A model generated the notes under the pieces. The model saw nothing but the letters and a program-made list of their open reading frames with translations. It was not told where the DNA came from and ran no database searches. The position numbers were made by a program, and so were the translations under genes. Shown piece after piece: positions 24,101-36,827 of a stretch of DNA of 64,000 nt. Within the stretch, counting starts at the first letter, position 1; each line of letters begins with the position of its first letter. Origin of the DNA: Bryoerythrophyllum caledonicum (Eukaryota > Streptophyta > Bryopsida > Pottiales > Pottiaceae); the NCBI GenBank assembly GCA_963971425.1, contig OZ020523.1, forward strand, positions 23,913,105 through 23,977,104, given 5' to 3'.

Positions 24101-24755
24101 GATACTTCACACGAGAAATTTCAATACTATCAAAATTAGCGCGTGACAACTCAGACCGAGATCCCTTTCTAGAACAAGTCTCGCGGACGTATGGGATGAT
24201 ACTTCTGCGACCCTTGGACATAGTATGGATAGGAGGCTTCCCGGAAGAAATAGAAGGGGACATCTGAGATCTACTTGCAATTGGAATTAATACAGGCTGA
24301 TGGTCCGTGTCTTGTGACTTGGAGGGAAACGATGACTCTCCCAAGTTTACATTAGAGTCATCGTCATCGTCAGTGTCACTAAGAAACTGTACGCTTGGAT
24401 TAGATTGTCTGCTAATACCGGGCAAAAGTACTGTATCACCTGATTGGGATGGCACAGTCGTGACGCCACACGAGGCATGCGTAGACATTTGAGCATCTGA
24501 GACACCATACACCTTGAAGGAACCACGACATAGATTCCACACAAATCCATTGTCATCGCGGAATTTCACATGGTATATGGAATGCAGAAGACTTCCCGAA
24601 CTATCAAATATCTCCTGTTCGACATGAACTGTTCCAACCCTAAGACCAAAGCGAATACAAAGCACTGCCTCAGGGACATTAACACTGCCATCCTCACCTA
24701 GGGACATGACAAGCGGAACACCGCCACAGTGAGACGTGAGAGACGCCATAAACAC
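21190..24755 (-). pseudogene. MULE-type transposase with SWIM finger, one intron, one in-frame stop
   Basis: Exon 1 is 24755-22650 and exon 2 starts at 22557. The 92-bp intron (22558-22649) has GT-AG ends and keeps phase 0. Order: an N-terminal region, a Cys/His zinc-binding part (LQCPNVSCDYRC to HLGHHHHPI, residues ~280-385), then the MULE DDE core (MFDHVKRVKDWTTMACHV, FKGFMADSAGADWHAV, CLFHWTKCLHRA). After a basic linker comes a SWIM finger, CTCPDFLK...YCKH. The reading frame is continuous except for one TAG at 21544-21546 that cuts off the SWIM finger. SWIM-bearing MULE/FAR1 proteins are transposases or derived regulators. No terminal inverted repeats were found nearby. One substitution (for example CAG to TAG) would explain the break. 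Confidence 0.8.
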
Positions 24756-25352
24756 AAACTTAAAGCAACAACAAAGTTAGATCGACTATGAAAGATGAGA
24801 GATGTAGAATTGAATGAGAGTTAAATACTTTGTCCAATTGACGAAATAGAGAGAAGGGAGTTACTTTACTACGACGGAATATTGCATTCTTAGTATGCCA
24901 GAACGACTTGCCTACAATCTGACACGTCTTGATTGAACAGGACAAAGTAGAAACCAATCTTAAGGTCATAATTAGAGTCATCAATTATCATTGTAATATT
25001 ACTAGCTGTATCCCCTAAGCCACCTTGTTAGCTTAAAGTAATATATTCTCCGATGTTGTCGTTATTCACTTAAGATGAACGATAAATCCAATTAAGTGCA
25101 ATTCTTGTGGCTGATGAAGCAATTAATAGAGATGCTATAGCCGCTTTAAACTTCTAGATTGAAATTCAAATTAAGGCTGACAACAATGGAGAAATTAGTT
25201 AGAGATCATGGGCCATCTCGTTGGCAAGTCCTTGAAATAGAAAAATAGCTCCAAGTAGGTCTAGTTGAGGTACAACCCTCTCTTGCCATATCATAGCAGC
25301 CTCAATCTTGTAATCATGTTCATTTTGACGCAACCAGGACGACTTGTAGAGG
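24756..25352. other. intergenic spacer
   Basis: Divergent from the transposase and upstream of the ParB-like gene. It is AT-rich, and no clear promoter motif was fixed. Confidence 0.4.
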
Positions 25353-28300
25353 ATGACAAGCAAGGGTGGCCGGAAGAGAAGAACAGCACACAATTCAAAT
25401 CCGAAGCCCGGGAGTGCCCCAACGCAGCGACAACAACACAAGGCTTTGGTTTCAGAGGAGAGTCGTGAGGACCAGTCATCTGAGGGGCCCGTGCGATTCA
25501 GAAATTTGTCAAGTATACTGCAAACAGAAGAGGCGCCTCATTGTACTATCGGAGTAAGTGCTTTATATTCATTTGATAAGTTAGTATTCAATATTGCAAT
25601 CTTGTACCGGTCATACTCTAATTCATGTTTGCATAGTCGTCCAGCTATTTGATGCCACTGCGTAGAGATAGGGGGGAAGAAGAGTCTATACAAGTTATCA
25701 TGACGAGTGATTTCACGGGACCTAATGCATCAATAAGCTCGATGCATGGGGGTAAGGGTGCAAACGATGTTGGTGACAACCATGAGTGTCAAAGCATGGA
25801 CTCAAGTATGAACCCAAAGAGCCGAGCAATTTCGTCACGATCCGCAAGAAATAGGAATAGGTCCTCGTCTAGGGCAACCAATGGTAGACCAAAGACCGAT
25901 CGAGGAAGCGTGGTGGATAGTGGGCCAATACAGTTGGGTGCGGAGCGGGCCCGAATGACACAGGTACGTTATATTCGAAAGATTTAACAATGTGCATCAT
26001 AACCATGGTTTCATATTAATCTCAATGTATCTCTTACTTTATTGTGCGTTGTGGTTACTACACAAAAGGTAGTTTGATCCTAATATTAATCTTTCTGGAT
26101 ATTGACCAATACAATATAAGCAAGTTTTAGGGCATGAGCATCACCTTTTAGAGCAGCGTGAGAACCTCGTCTTGGTTTCTAACTTGCGCTCGAGCCCTTG
26201 CAACTGTGAGGATTCTCTTTACACCCCTACCACATACCATAAACTTCGTCAAAACCCTATTCGAATGTTTTTTCGTATACCTGCTGATGTGCTCTACTAG
26301 TGAATGATTTTTTTCGAGCTACAGTTTGAGCACTGCTGTTGTAGAGTTGTTCTTGGACATTAGGAATTGATTGAGACGAATTTGAAAGTGGAATTGATTG
26401 AGACGATTTGAAAGAAGCGGAATTGCTTTGACTTGCAGGCTGGAGGTGGTGAGAACGGAGAAGGGAGTGGACAGACTCACGACGAACAGGAGCTGCATAG
26501 GCAAGCAAGACAGGTAAATATGAGACTTCTTGAGCGGACTCGTTTCATTTCGAAGTTACTTTATGGTCTGCCCCGTCTCTCCTTTTCAAGTACAGTACTA
26601 ATGTTTGTATGTCCAAACCCTAGTCCTTCTCGAATAACCCAACACCCATATCGTATGTTTTATGTCTGTAAACCCTGATCTAGTGAGCGATTGTTATTTC
26701 GATTTAGTAATACCTAAATGCTTGTGACTTCTTCAGGTTGGCGCTTCAGGGAGTCGTGCCGATGTTGGGTTCTCCAGCTTTGACTCTGACGTAATCGTTG
26801 GCGACAAGAACCGGGGAGCACTAGTTGTGAGTTACTTTCCTACTCGGAAATGAATCCATGGTGCCTGAATTTCTGGTTTTTAAAAATTACACTCATTCAA
26901 TGTTCAACGGCGTTTTTGGATTCTGAAATGTTTGATTACTGTACGAATCAGTTGAGAGAAGTCGCCTCACGTTTTCTCGTCGCTTTATCATGAGTTGTTT
27001 CGTGATTCAAAATTCCGGCCGGGGAACGGAAATCAGTTTTAGAGGTCTCCTTGGGTCCCTCGGATCCGAGGGACTGCTTAAGTGCAGAATTCTGCATTTT
27101 GATTTTTCCTCGACCTTTGTTTTTTCGAGTAGATGCATTACTCATATTTGTTTCTTTTTCAAAATGTCAATCGATTTTTAGAAGCTTGTGTAGACTCTGA
27201 AATGTGGTTTAAGTATGTGTATTAAGGTGCCTCGGATCCGAGGCTCAAGTTTGCAAGTTGCTTTTGCATGAAAATTCTTTTGTTTTGGATGACTTAGCAA
27301 CGAAGGAAAATTAGAGTTTGAGGGAACCTCGCGTCCCTCGGATCCGAGGGACTCATTGCTTGCAGAGTAATGAACTATGTTTTTTCGTCCACACGAACTC
27401 AACATTAAATTTGCCTGATTTCTTGGTGTAAAAGTTATATACACATTCCATGTTGAGTGCGTAACTGTTTTCTGAATCTTGGTTTAAGTTGATGTTCAAG
27501 GTGCCTCGAATCCAAGACTTCGGTTATAACGGAGCTTATGCATGATTTGAGTTCTAGTCAGAATTCGATAATGCTGGGAATGGAGTTTAGAATTAGTGGA
27601 GGCCTCGGGTCCTTCGGATCCGAGGTACTGTTTGATCGAAAATGTTTCAAGTTTGTTTTTTTAGATGTAAGGATTCCTCTTTGCTTTTGCCTAAATTTAA
27701 GGTGTTTGAATTCTAGCAAATTCGATGTTCAGTGGCTTGTGTAAACTCTGGAATGGGGGATTCAAAATTGAATGAGTATGCCTCGGATTCAAGTTACACG
27801 TTTTCACGTCGCCTATTCGTGGAAAATGATTTGATACGAATGACCTTGCCGAAAAACCAGTTCAGATTTTTAGTGAGCCTCAAGTCCCTCGGATCCGAGG
27901 GACTGTTCGAGTGTAGATGAGTGAAGTATGTTCTTTCGTTGATCGCAGGTTTTCTTTAGCTGAAGCATGACATCAATCTGTTATTTGTTTTAGTTTCATT
28001 CGGTGTTTAGTGGCATGTGAGGATTATGAAATGTGATTTTTGTAAATAAACAAAGGTTCCTTGGATCCTATGATCTTGATTTCTCGTCGCTTATTCATTA
28101 TAATAGATATACATTCGAATGAAACTTCAAAAATGGACATCTTAGTTTCAGGTCTCCTCGGGTCCCTCGGATCCGAGGGACTGATAGGCAGCAGAAATAT
28201 GATGTATATGTCATTGTTGGTCCAAGTCTCAAGTATTCACGTCGCATATACACGATATTGATAATGACTCGAACGATCTAGCTAAGACTGGAAATAAGAA

Positions 28301-31300
28301 TTTAAGGGAGCCTCGGGTCCCTCGGATCCAAGGGACTGATTGCATGCTGATTTCTGCAGTATAGTTTTTCGTCGACGAGGATTCTTTGTTTCTATGGCCT
28401 GACTTCATCGTGTGTTTTTTAAAAACTTAATCGATTATTTGTGGTGTTATTTGATTTGGAAAAGTGGTTTAGGTTAATCAACGGAGGTGCTTCGGATCTG
28501 AGCTTAACGATTTCTCGTCGCTTTTGCATGATATAAATATTGAACTGAATGTGATATTCGGGCTTGGAGTTCAGATTTAGGGAGTACGTTGGGTTTCTCG
28601 GATCCGAGGGATGGTTTGAGAGCAAATTTCTGTACTCTGTTCTTTGGTCGACAATCACTCTTCTTCACATGAACCTGACTTCACCTGTGTTTTATTTCTG
28701 TTATCTCGATGATAAAAAGGCAAGTGCAGATTGTGGAATATGGTTTGAGTGTATGTTCAATGGTGCCTCGGATCCGAGGCTCTTGATTTCTCTTCGCATA
28801 TACATGATATATAATTTAGGATTGAATGAATTGGCCGAGATAGGAAATCAAAGTTATAGGGAGCCTTGCCTGCCTCGGATCCGAGGGACTTATTCACAAG
28901 CTGAAGTCTGGAGATAGTTTTTGTTGACGTGGATAATAAATTGCAGAAGCCTTACTTAAAAGATCATGGTTCAAATGTTCATTCTCTTATTTTAGAACGC
29001 ATGCGTTGTATTGTGGCTTGTGTGGAAGCCGAATTATGGTTTCGGCGCTTCTATGACTGTGCCTCGGATCCGAGGCATGCTTGTACTGGTCATTTTTAAT
29101 GTTTAGAATTTGAGGTACTTTTGTTATGACGATTCTATTTGTTTTGAGTTACAAGGAGCAAAGGGACTGATGGCGTGATGATTGCCTCGGGAATCATCTT
29201 TGCCGAATCCAGATACTGTATCGACAAATACTGTATCGACACAGATTTGTGGCGTCGCTGTTTTTAAAATTCGATATATAAATGAATGTACTTGCCTCAA
29301 ATCCGAGGAAAGTGATTGCTGGTCTTGTTTGAATGAACCGAATTCAAGAGTCGATTATAGAAACATACTGGAATCTTTTGAACCAAGGAAAGTGATTGCT
29401 GGTCTTGTTTGAATGAACCGAATTGAAGAATCGATTATAGAAACATACTGGAATCTTTTGAACCACTGGTTAGTGCATGTAGTCTGATGCATGCTGGATG
29501 CTTGTGCATGCTTGTTGCTTGCTTGAATCTCTGTTGTGTCGACCTCGAGAACTGGATGCTTGTTCGTGCTTGTTTGTGCTTCTTCGTGCATGTTGCCTGC
29601 TTGAATGATTTAAAGTCGAATGAGCTTCGTTTAAGCCAGTCGACGTCTTTGAGGCATGTTTTATGTATTTCTAGTCACGCTGCTACTGAAGACATGGGTT
29701 GTTCTTACATGTTGCATGCTGGATGCTTGTTCGTGCTTGTTGCTTGCTTGAATCTCTGTTGTGTCGACCTGGACAGTTGGATGCTTGTTCGTGCTTGTTG
29801 CTTGCTTGAATGACCAAAAGTCGAATGAGCTTCGTTTAAGTCAGTCGATGTCTTTGAGGCATGTTTTAAGTATTTCTGGTTCCGCTGCTACTTCAAACAT
29901 GGATTCGTCTTACATTTGTATAGCTTGTATATGCTTCTTACATGCTGGAGGATTTGTTATAAGCTTATATCAAGTTGCACTCTTCCAGGATTGTTTACTT
30001 CGTTACATATGTTGGATTTTTGAAAAGCTTCAATTTCATGCTCCCGGATGTTACTGATAATATTTTTCAATGCATGACTGAAGATGGCGACACCGCATGG
30101 TGACAAGGTCACGGCCACTGTGGACTTGGAGATGCCGAGTGTGGACACAACTTCGGCTTCTGAAGCTTTGGGATCTCTTCCAGCGGATTTGAGTTTAGTC
30201 GTGCAAGTTGTACCGGCGATGGGGGTGGATCCTGGTTTGGACTTAACAGAGCTCTCATTGAGGAAATCCATTCGAGGGACTTCCTATGATGTGCTCCAGA
30301 AGTCTCATTCTCCATCTATTGGAGAGTTGCACATCCCACTCTGCCGAATGTTGCCAATGACGGAGGTGCGTATTCCAGTCAAACCGGATATAGAGAAGTT
30401 GAAGAGCGAGTTTGTCAAAGGGTACCGCCCAGGATCTGCATGTTTTTATGTCGCATTGAAAGACTTTTCCATGGCCGAACGGGAAGTTCTGCCTGAGGAG
30501 CGTGCGGGATGGTCAGACCTTTGGCGGGCGGAGGATCAGAAGTTCGAAGCATTGATTGCAAGTAGGGCTGAGTTACAATGCCTTTCTGATCGTTATTTTT
30601 TTGTGTGGGATGGCAACCACCGCCATCTTGCATGGATGGATGTCATATCCACCATGCATAGGAACGATTCTGTCTTTCATATTCCAGTCCGGGCAGTTTT
30701 ATTGGAGCCTACATTGGGGAACCGCCATATATTATTAAACGCCATGACGGATTGGAACAAGTGAGTTATTTTCTTGATTTCCTTTTATTGTTTTGTTATT
30801 TTACATTTCTTTGTATATTTATGGATATTTTGGTATGACTTTGGATTTCATGTACGTTGTCTTACAGGCAGAAAGACTCCGACCATGTGACACAACAACT
30901 GTCACATGATGTGAAGAGAGTTCAGCATTTTGGGTTGTTGGACTTCGATCAGCTCAAGGGTCTAATTAGTGAGGAGGATCACGATGCTAGTGTGGCGGAG
31001 TGGGCTAGAAAGGGTACCAAAAAGTGGTACCATATGACCTTTGATTCATTCTTGAAATTACTATATGAGGTATGTTGGAATTAAATTTGGTCCATGTTTG
31101 TGTACTCTAACCTATTATATGTGGCACATAATACGTGTATGATATGTTATTGTATATTTTTTTAAATTAGACTAATACTCCCTTATTTGATTTCTTCTTG
31201 TAGAGGGAGCTTATTGCAGCTCAAGAAGATTGTATTCGAACTTACCGTGACACACTTGTGACCGGTGTTGGGGCTGATCGTGTTGGGAGCTCGGCGGAGT

Positions 31301-34147
31301 TGGTCACTCTATGCTCCGAAGCGGTGCACAAGAAGAAGACTCAATGTGGCACCTTACTCACACGACTTCTTGCCATTGCTGACCCTCGTAATGGTGAAGA
31401 GTTTTTCAAAGAGGTATTTATTTGTTCAATTCATTGTACTCGTTCATTCAATATCATTCAATGATTTTATTGTATTTATTGACCATTTCTCTGTTATCCT
31501 TTGATTCAGGTTCTTCATCATTACGATGTTTATCAGAACAAGCCGGAAATCACATCAGAGAAGCTGCAACTGCTTTGTACTTCCAAGGTTTCTGCGAGGT
31601 TCAAAGGTAGATGGATGCGTTGGTGGAATTTGTCGAAGGAGGGAAGGGATGAATACAATTTCCCAAAAGCACCATGTTCGGAGATCAGCCTTAAACCGTG
31701 GCTTGACGTGGCTTCATTTTGGGCAGGGGTAAGTGCCTTTTTCTTTAATCCAATTATGTTTCTTTTTTGCATTTCTTGTAAGTTATGTTTTGTAACATTT
31801 TGTTTTCATTGTACAGCTTGAAGAGGAGGCAGAGAAGTTATTTGCCAAGGTTGTGAAAGAAGACAATATCACCATTAGAATGGAAGGTCTCCCGAATCCG
31901 GTATTGGATATTGGCTCATGGATTGAGGCCAACTCTCCCACGTTCTGGAAGAAGGCGTTCAAGAACCATTTCAGTGGGACAAAGCCGTTCGTGAAGTCTG
32001 ATGAGTTTCTCAAGCAGCCAGAGACACCTCAAAGTGTCAAGAGAGTGGTGCTCCGATATTTTTGGCGAGAGCTCGTTGCCAACGGAGCTTTGCAGCCTCG
32101 GGAGTTGCCAATCCGGTTGAGGAAGTGGTGAGATACCACAGTCAGCGTTGAGTGCATCTTCACAGAGTCTCAGCTGCGCCGTTTTACTCGGCATCATTTG
32201 GCTCAGTGTCCTTGGTACTTGGAGCTTTGGCATTCAACTCCGACTCCAGGTGACGAGGTGGAGCTTCGGGAGTCATGTGATGCCTTGGCTCAACATTCTG
32301 GCGCGGGTCCAGCTTTGCAGGCTTCAGCTCCATTTCAGATTGAGCCTGACCTTGAGCTCTCTGAAAAGGCAAAGGAGAGGGCTAAACAGAAGGCGGCCAA
32401 GATTGCAGCCAGAGGAGCAGAGCGAGAAGCGTCCCGTTTGGAGAAGGAGACTAGAAGAAAGGAGAAGAAAGAGACTCGAGTAAGGAACAAGGAATTGGCA
32501 GCTCTAGTGGCGAAGGAGGGGCCCGAGAAATTGTTGTCTGCTGTGGGTCTTGGTTTGTTCTCACAGCCGGCACCTATATTGGCAACATTTGGCGCTTCTC
32601 CATCCGCCAGCAGCCGCCCAGGAGCATTCGTTGCAAAACCAGCGCAGACTATCTATTCGATTCCTGTAGTGGAGCAGTCAGAGTCCACTGTAGCTGTTGA
32701 GGTAATGAATACCAGCGCCTACTCTATCTTTACTGACTATGATTCAGTTACAGCTGAGGATGACGTTCCGCCAGTTTGGAGGGATATAGCACAATGGTTG
32801 ATGGCCCATGGCGGATCCAAGTCGCGGTACATGAAGGGGGAGTTGACTGAGGATGGTTTGGCGGATATGTTCATATTTGACGTCCCGGAGGACTTGCCAG
32901 TTCCAGGCATTCAGGGTGGTACCGTGATTCCACCATGGAACACACTACCTACAGTGCCGACCCCCAAGGGACGGAAGGAATCACTGTGGATTCGGTTTAA
33001 CTTCGAGTTGGCAGAGTCGTTTCTTCGTGATGGAGGAGCTATCATCGTGTTTTATCCAGATTCCAGGTTCATTTCAAATGAACTAGTTTCCTGGGCTCAG
33101 TGGTCAGGATTCGACGAAGAGGCGAAGTGGTTCGCCATCAATGGACTTCCCCTCTTCTCTGATGGTCGTCCGGGCCGCGTACACAAGACTTTCATGGTCA
33201 AGTGCTTCGTTCGGAAGAGGGATCCTCCAATTCCATTTGTCTTCAATGACAGAGTGGAGCTTCTGGCGGATGGGATTGAGCTTTCTTCAGACGGTCATCT
33301 GACCAATTACATCACCCAGGAGTCACTGACAGTGAGGGCCTCCACTGGGATGCCATGGCGAGGAGCCAGAGAGAAGTCGCAGAATCTTTTGGAGGCTCTT
33401 ATTGATCTTTGCACCAAGGAAGATGAGATTGTCATGGACCTCACCGCTTCTACTGGTATATTCATTTCATATTTCCATTTTGTTTTTTGATTATCCAACC
33501 ATGATTCTAATTTCTTATTAGTTGTATTCCATACTATTTCCAGGTGCATCTATCAAGGCTTGCAAAGCCCTCAAGCGTCATATTCTTGCCTTGGAGGTAG
33601 ACAAGGACTTAGTAGATGAGGTGCTTCGATCCATGATTCCACAGACGGTGGAGGTCAATTCTGCGATTGTTGAGCCTATGGAACAGACTTCTCTCAAGCG
33701 CCCTTTGGAGCTTGGTGATGACGAACCAGAGATTAAGACTGCGCCTAAGAGAACTTGTAAGTAAGTTCTCTTCATTCATTTGTTGTTTTTGTTATCTTAA
33801 TCTTTCATCCTTTTGTTCTAATGTAAATCAATTGCAGACGGTTCTCGACGTCGTTGATGGCTTCTCTGTCAACACCTCCCGTTGGAGTGCTGGCTCGCTT
33901 GGCAGGGAAGGTAGTCAGTCCGGTACAGCCGCATATTTTGCCTGAGTATGCTGAAGCTGCTGCCATTGCATCTGTAGCGCAGCCGTCGCCTCCACGATGT
34001 CCACGGACTGCTCGATCCGGCTCTGGAGCGAAGATTTTTGTGGATGATGAAGCTGAGGAGGCTAGTACTGATTCTGATAGTGGTTCTGATAGCAGTATGC
34101 CGTTTATCCATCAGGGCAGTGACGATGAGTTCACATCTGAGGAGTAG
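25353..34147 (+). CDS. ParB-like / degenerate DNA-methyltransferase-like fusion, in-frame TGA
   Basis: Eleven exons read with consistent phases: 25353-25553, 25637-25963, 26439-26513, 26737-26826, 30084-30760, 30868-31069, 31204-31413, 31510-31728, 31817-33455, 33544-33760, 33838-34147 (1389 codons). Exon 5 has a ParB/Srx-like fold: a TEVRIPV strand, then WDGNHRHLAW (the ParB GxxRxxA box), then IPVRAVLLEP. The middle is helical and Lys/Arg-rich. Exons 9-10 follow beta-class methyltransferase order: DVPEDLPVPG where DPPY should be, FLRDGGAIIVFYP, then VMDLTASTGASIKACKAL, the AdoMet motif I. The catalytic motif is thus degenerate. TGA at 32129-32131 splits exon 9 and no intron spans it. Reinitiation could make two proteins. 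The tail is acidic/serine-rich. The start and the acceptor at 30083 are the weakest points. Confidence 0.65.
26945..29310. repeat. ~277-bp tandem array with two alternating palindromes, in intron 4
   Basis: Palindrome A, GTCCCTCGGATCCGAGGGAC, is perfect at 27055, 27333, 27884 and 28162 and degenerate at 27609, 28317, 28593 and 28872. Palindrome B, GCCTCGGATCCGAGGC, is perfect at 27229, 28765 and 29060 and degenerate at 27503, 27780, 28056, 28489 and 29294. A-to-B spacing is 170-174 bp in all but the last unit and B-to-A spacing is 104-107 bp. One unit (28162-28317) has lost its B site with about 122 bp. The sequence between sites has diverged more than the sites have. Confidence 0.9.
29305..29464. 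repeat. 80-bp tandem duplication
   Basis: Two nearly identical 80-bp units, 29305-29384 and 29385-29464, immediately follow the last palindrome. Confidence 0.9.
29487..29905. repeat. ~206-bp tandem duplication
   Basis: Units of about 206 bp share GTCGAATGAGCTTCGTTTAA and TGTTGTGTCGACCT. Short GCATGCTGGATGCTTGTTCG-type motifs repeat inside. It lies in the same intron. Confidence 0.8.
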
Positions 34148-36827
34148 TGAATCCTCTATTTTGTATGTTGTATTGACCTGATATGAGGCTTTGGATTTAT
34201 GGGTATATATCACCCTTGTATGTCTTATTTGATTATCTGTTTCATCCACATAAATGTTTGTATTCTAGTTAGATAATCTAATAGATATTGAATTATCATT
34301 CACGGATGGATTTTAATCAATTTTTATAATGTGTCTTTGAATTTAGAACTATATAATTATCACATCATGAATAGTATACAAAGGTTGGAATATTTTTAGA
34401 TGGTCCATCACTATCATTCTTTCCATTCAGCACCCTAAACCTTCTTGCAGAAATTTACTTTAACCTAAACAATCATTAGAATAGTACTACATATTTGACT
34501 TATTTAGAATAGTAATACACATCCAAGAGAATTCCTCTACTGCAGTCTGCAAGTCGTAGAGTTATTCAAGCGATGTTTATCCATGGACTTAAGATATTTG
34601 CAGTAAAAGAATTTTGATAGTTGGAAAGATGAACTTCATCTCCATATTTTTAATTCTATGGTATAAGAAAATATGGGGATTATAGATGTACTTCTCCGCC
34701 ATTAGTCTTATATGAATTCGTTATTATTTAAAATAGAAGTTTGCATTGTAATATATGTTACATTATCTATTATCCGGTTACTTTTAGATGTAATTTTTCC
34801 CCAAACTTCTAATAATTGGGCCACGGCTATAGGTGCCTCTATTGAATAAACTATAAATGAAAGCGATTGCAAGTCAAGAATTTCTCTTATGTTGATTTTT
34901 TTTTTTTTTTTTGAAGCACAATCCACCTACACTCACGGCAATAGGTGTTCTTTTTAATTTCACAACAAAATTAATGGTAAAATTTGTCATGAATTCAGTG
35001 CTCGCCGCTGGCCGCTCACCGCTTACCGCTCACAAGATAGCATTCCTGATCTTGATTGTGACAAAATAAGAGTGTTGTTGTAAAAGAACCTCTATTAAGA
35101 AGACAATGCTTGACACTCACAAGTACATATAAATATAAATATAAATATAAATATAAATATAAATATAAATATATGTGTATGTATATATACTTATGTACTT
35201 ATATATATAACATCAATATATCTTGTTCAAGTCCATGATAATGTATACAAGAAACTAGTATATATAATCTATAGGTTAGATAGTAGAATTAGAAGTTGTT
35301 GAATTAGATTGTAAGGATCTTTCGACTAAGTTTAATTACAATGAAGTTCACAATAAGAATGTACTTTTATATTAATAAAATAATTTATTTAAATCAAATA
35401 ATGGATAAATGTTTTATCAATATTTAGAAAAAGATTTAAATTAAAATTCTTCTTCTTGGTAGGACTTCTATCTTTCTTTTCTCTTTTCTAGTTTTGCTAC
35501 CCTTCTATTGTGTTATGGACCTAAGTATAATTGGTAATCAATGTTGTGTACTTACAATGACCGCCAAAACAAAGTATGAAATCATCAACACTACAATTAG
35601 CCATTCATACTTTGTGATTTACTACAATAAAAGCAAATCAATTGGTGATTCAAGTTCTATCTCAAGAAATTCATGTGGCTACCTAATTACAAACCTAGCA
35701 ATGCAAGATGGATTGAGAAAGATGTGGACCAAAATACATTACTTCTAAAACTCAAATATGCTCACTTGGACTACAAAGACATGATGCAATCTAAGCTACA
35801 AAGCTGACATGTACAAGTGGTTTTTTGCTTGTAATTGAGAGCATGGGCATATTCTTGGCAGTTATACATGTAAATGTGTCCATCATCAGTACACATCATC
35901 TATGCAAACTCAACAAAATGGTTTCATTAAAGTAACTATTTGTTGTTAATAGGTAGCTAGTAGAAGTGACAACTTTGTAGAAGTTGAGGAGGAGATGAGA
36001 GTACTAGAGATGTTGTTAGTAATTTACAAGTGTCAAAGTTGGATTACATAGTTTCGTAACAATTGATATGAATCATAGTTTTGGTGGCAGGCCAAGGGTG
36101 TACAATGCAAGTGATTGAAGGGCTTGTGTGAGAAATCATTAGAGGTGGCAAGGAAACTACACATAAATTTGGAAATTACCTAGGTGAGTAGCTCTGTTGC
36201 ATCCAATTTACCTACATTGCTGGTTGAATTTGACCAAGCTCGTTTCTTACTTGATATAATATCAACGCTTGCATGATATGATTGTACTACAAACATCCAG
36301 AGCACCAACATCATAATCGAAATCCAACTCCCTGGGTCCCAACTGATCCACAAATGATAACACCAGGCACCCATTGCTTCCAGATCCACACAGCCATGAT
36401 TCCAGGCACACCATCAAGCTTCCCCAAGCACAAGTTTCCCCCAATCATGTCAAATTTGTAGAAAAAGTTCTGAATTGCAGACGTGAAGACATGTACACAG
36501 TATGGAATGAACCACAAGTGAACAACCTCCTAAGCCAATGTAGAGTACAAGAGTCAAATGAACCAGACCTATCCTAGAGTACTACCTTCGCAATGAGGCT
36601 ATCAAAGAGCTTTTGACCACTCTCCACAATGAAAAGGGTTAAGATTTCTGACAAAAACAGCATGTGTAGAGGAAGAATTTACCGGCAGATGCTAGCCTCA
36701 AGGTAAGATTGGCCTGTACAACTCCTCAAAGCCAGTTTCTGAATCAATTGCTGGTTCCATCTACGAGCCCCTGATCCTTTGTAATGACATCCAGCAGCTC
36801 AGTATCCGTCACCAACTCGCAAAAAGA
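34148..36827. other. AT-rich spacer between genes
   Basis: No supported gene. It contains a T18 tract near 34895, a CCGCTCA-like repeat at about 35004-35032 and the hexanucleotide tract listed separately. Confidence 0.5.
35126..35172. repeat. (ATATAA)n microsatellite
   Basis: About eight uninterrupted ATATAA units. Confidence 0.9.

Noticed and set aside
26945-29310. CRISPR-like array of short palindromic repeats
   Set aside because: Eukaryotic intron; spacers are themselves homologous parts of a 277-bp tandem unit, not unique spacers.
35494-35748. 84-codon + strand frame in the AT-rich spacer
   Set aside because: No homology, no codon bias and no splice partners.
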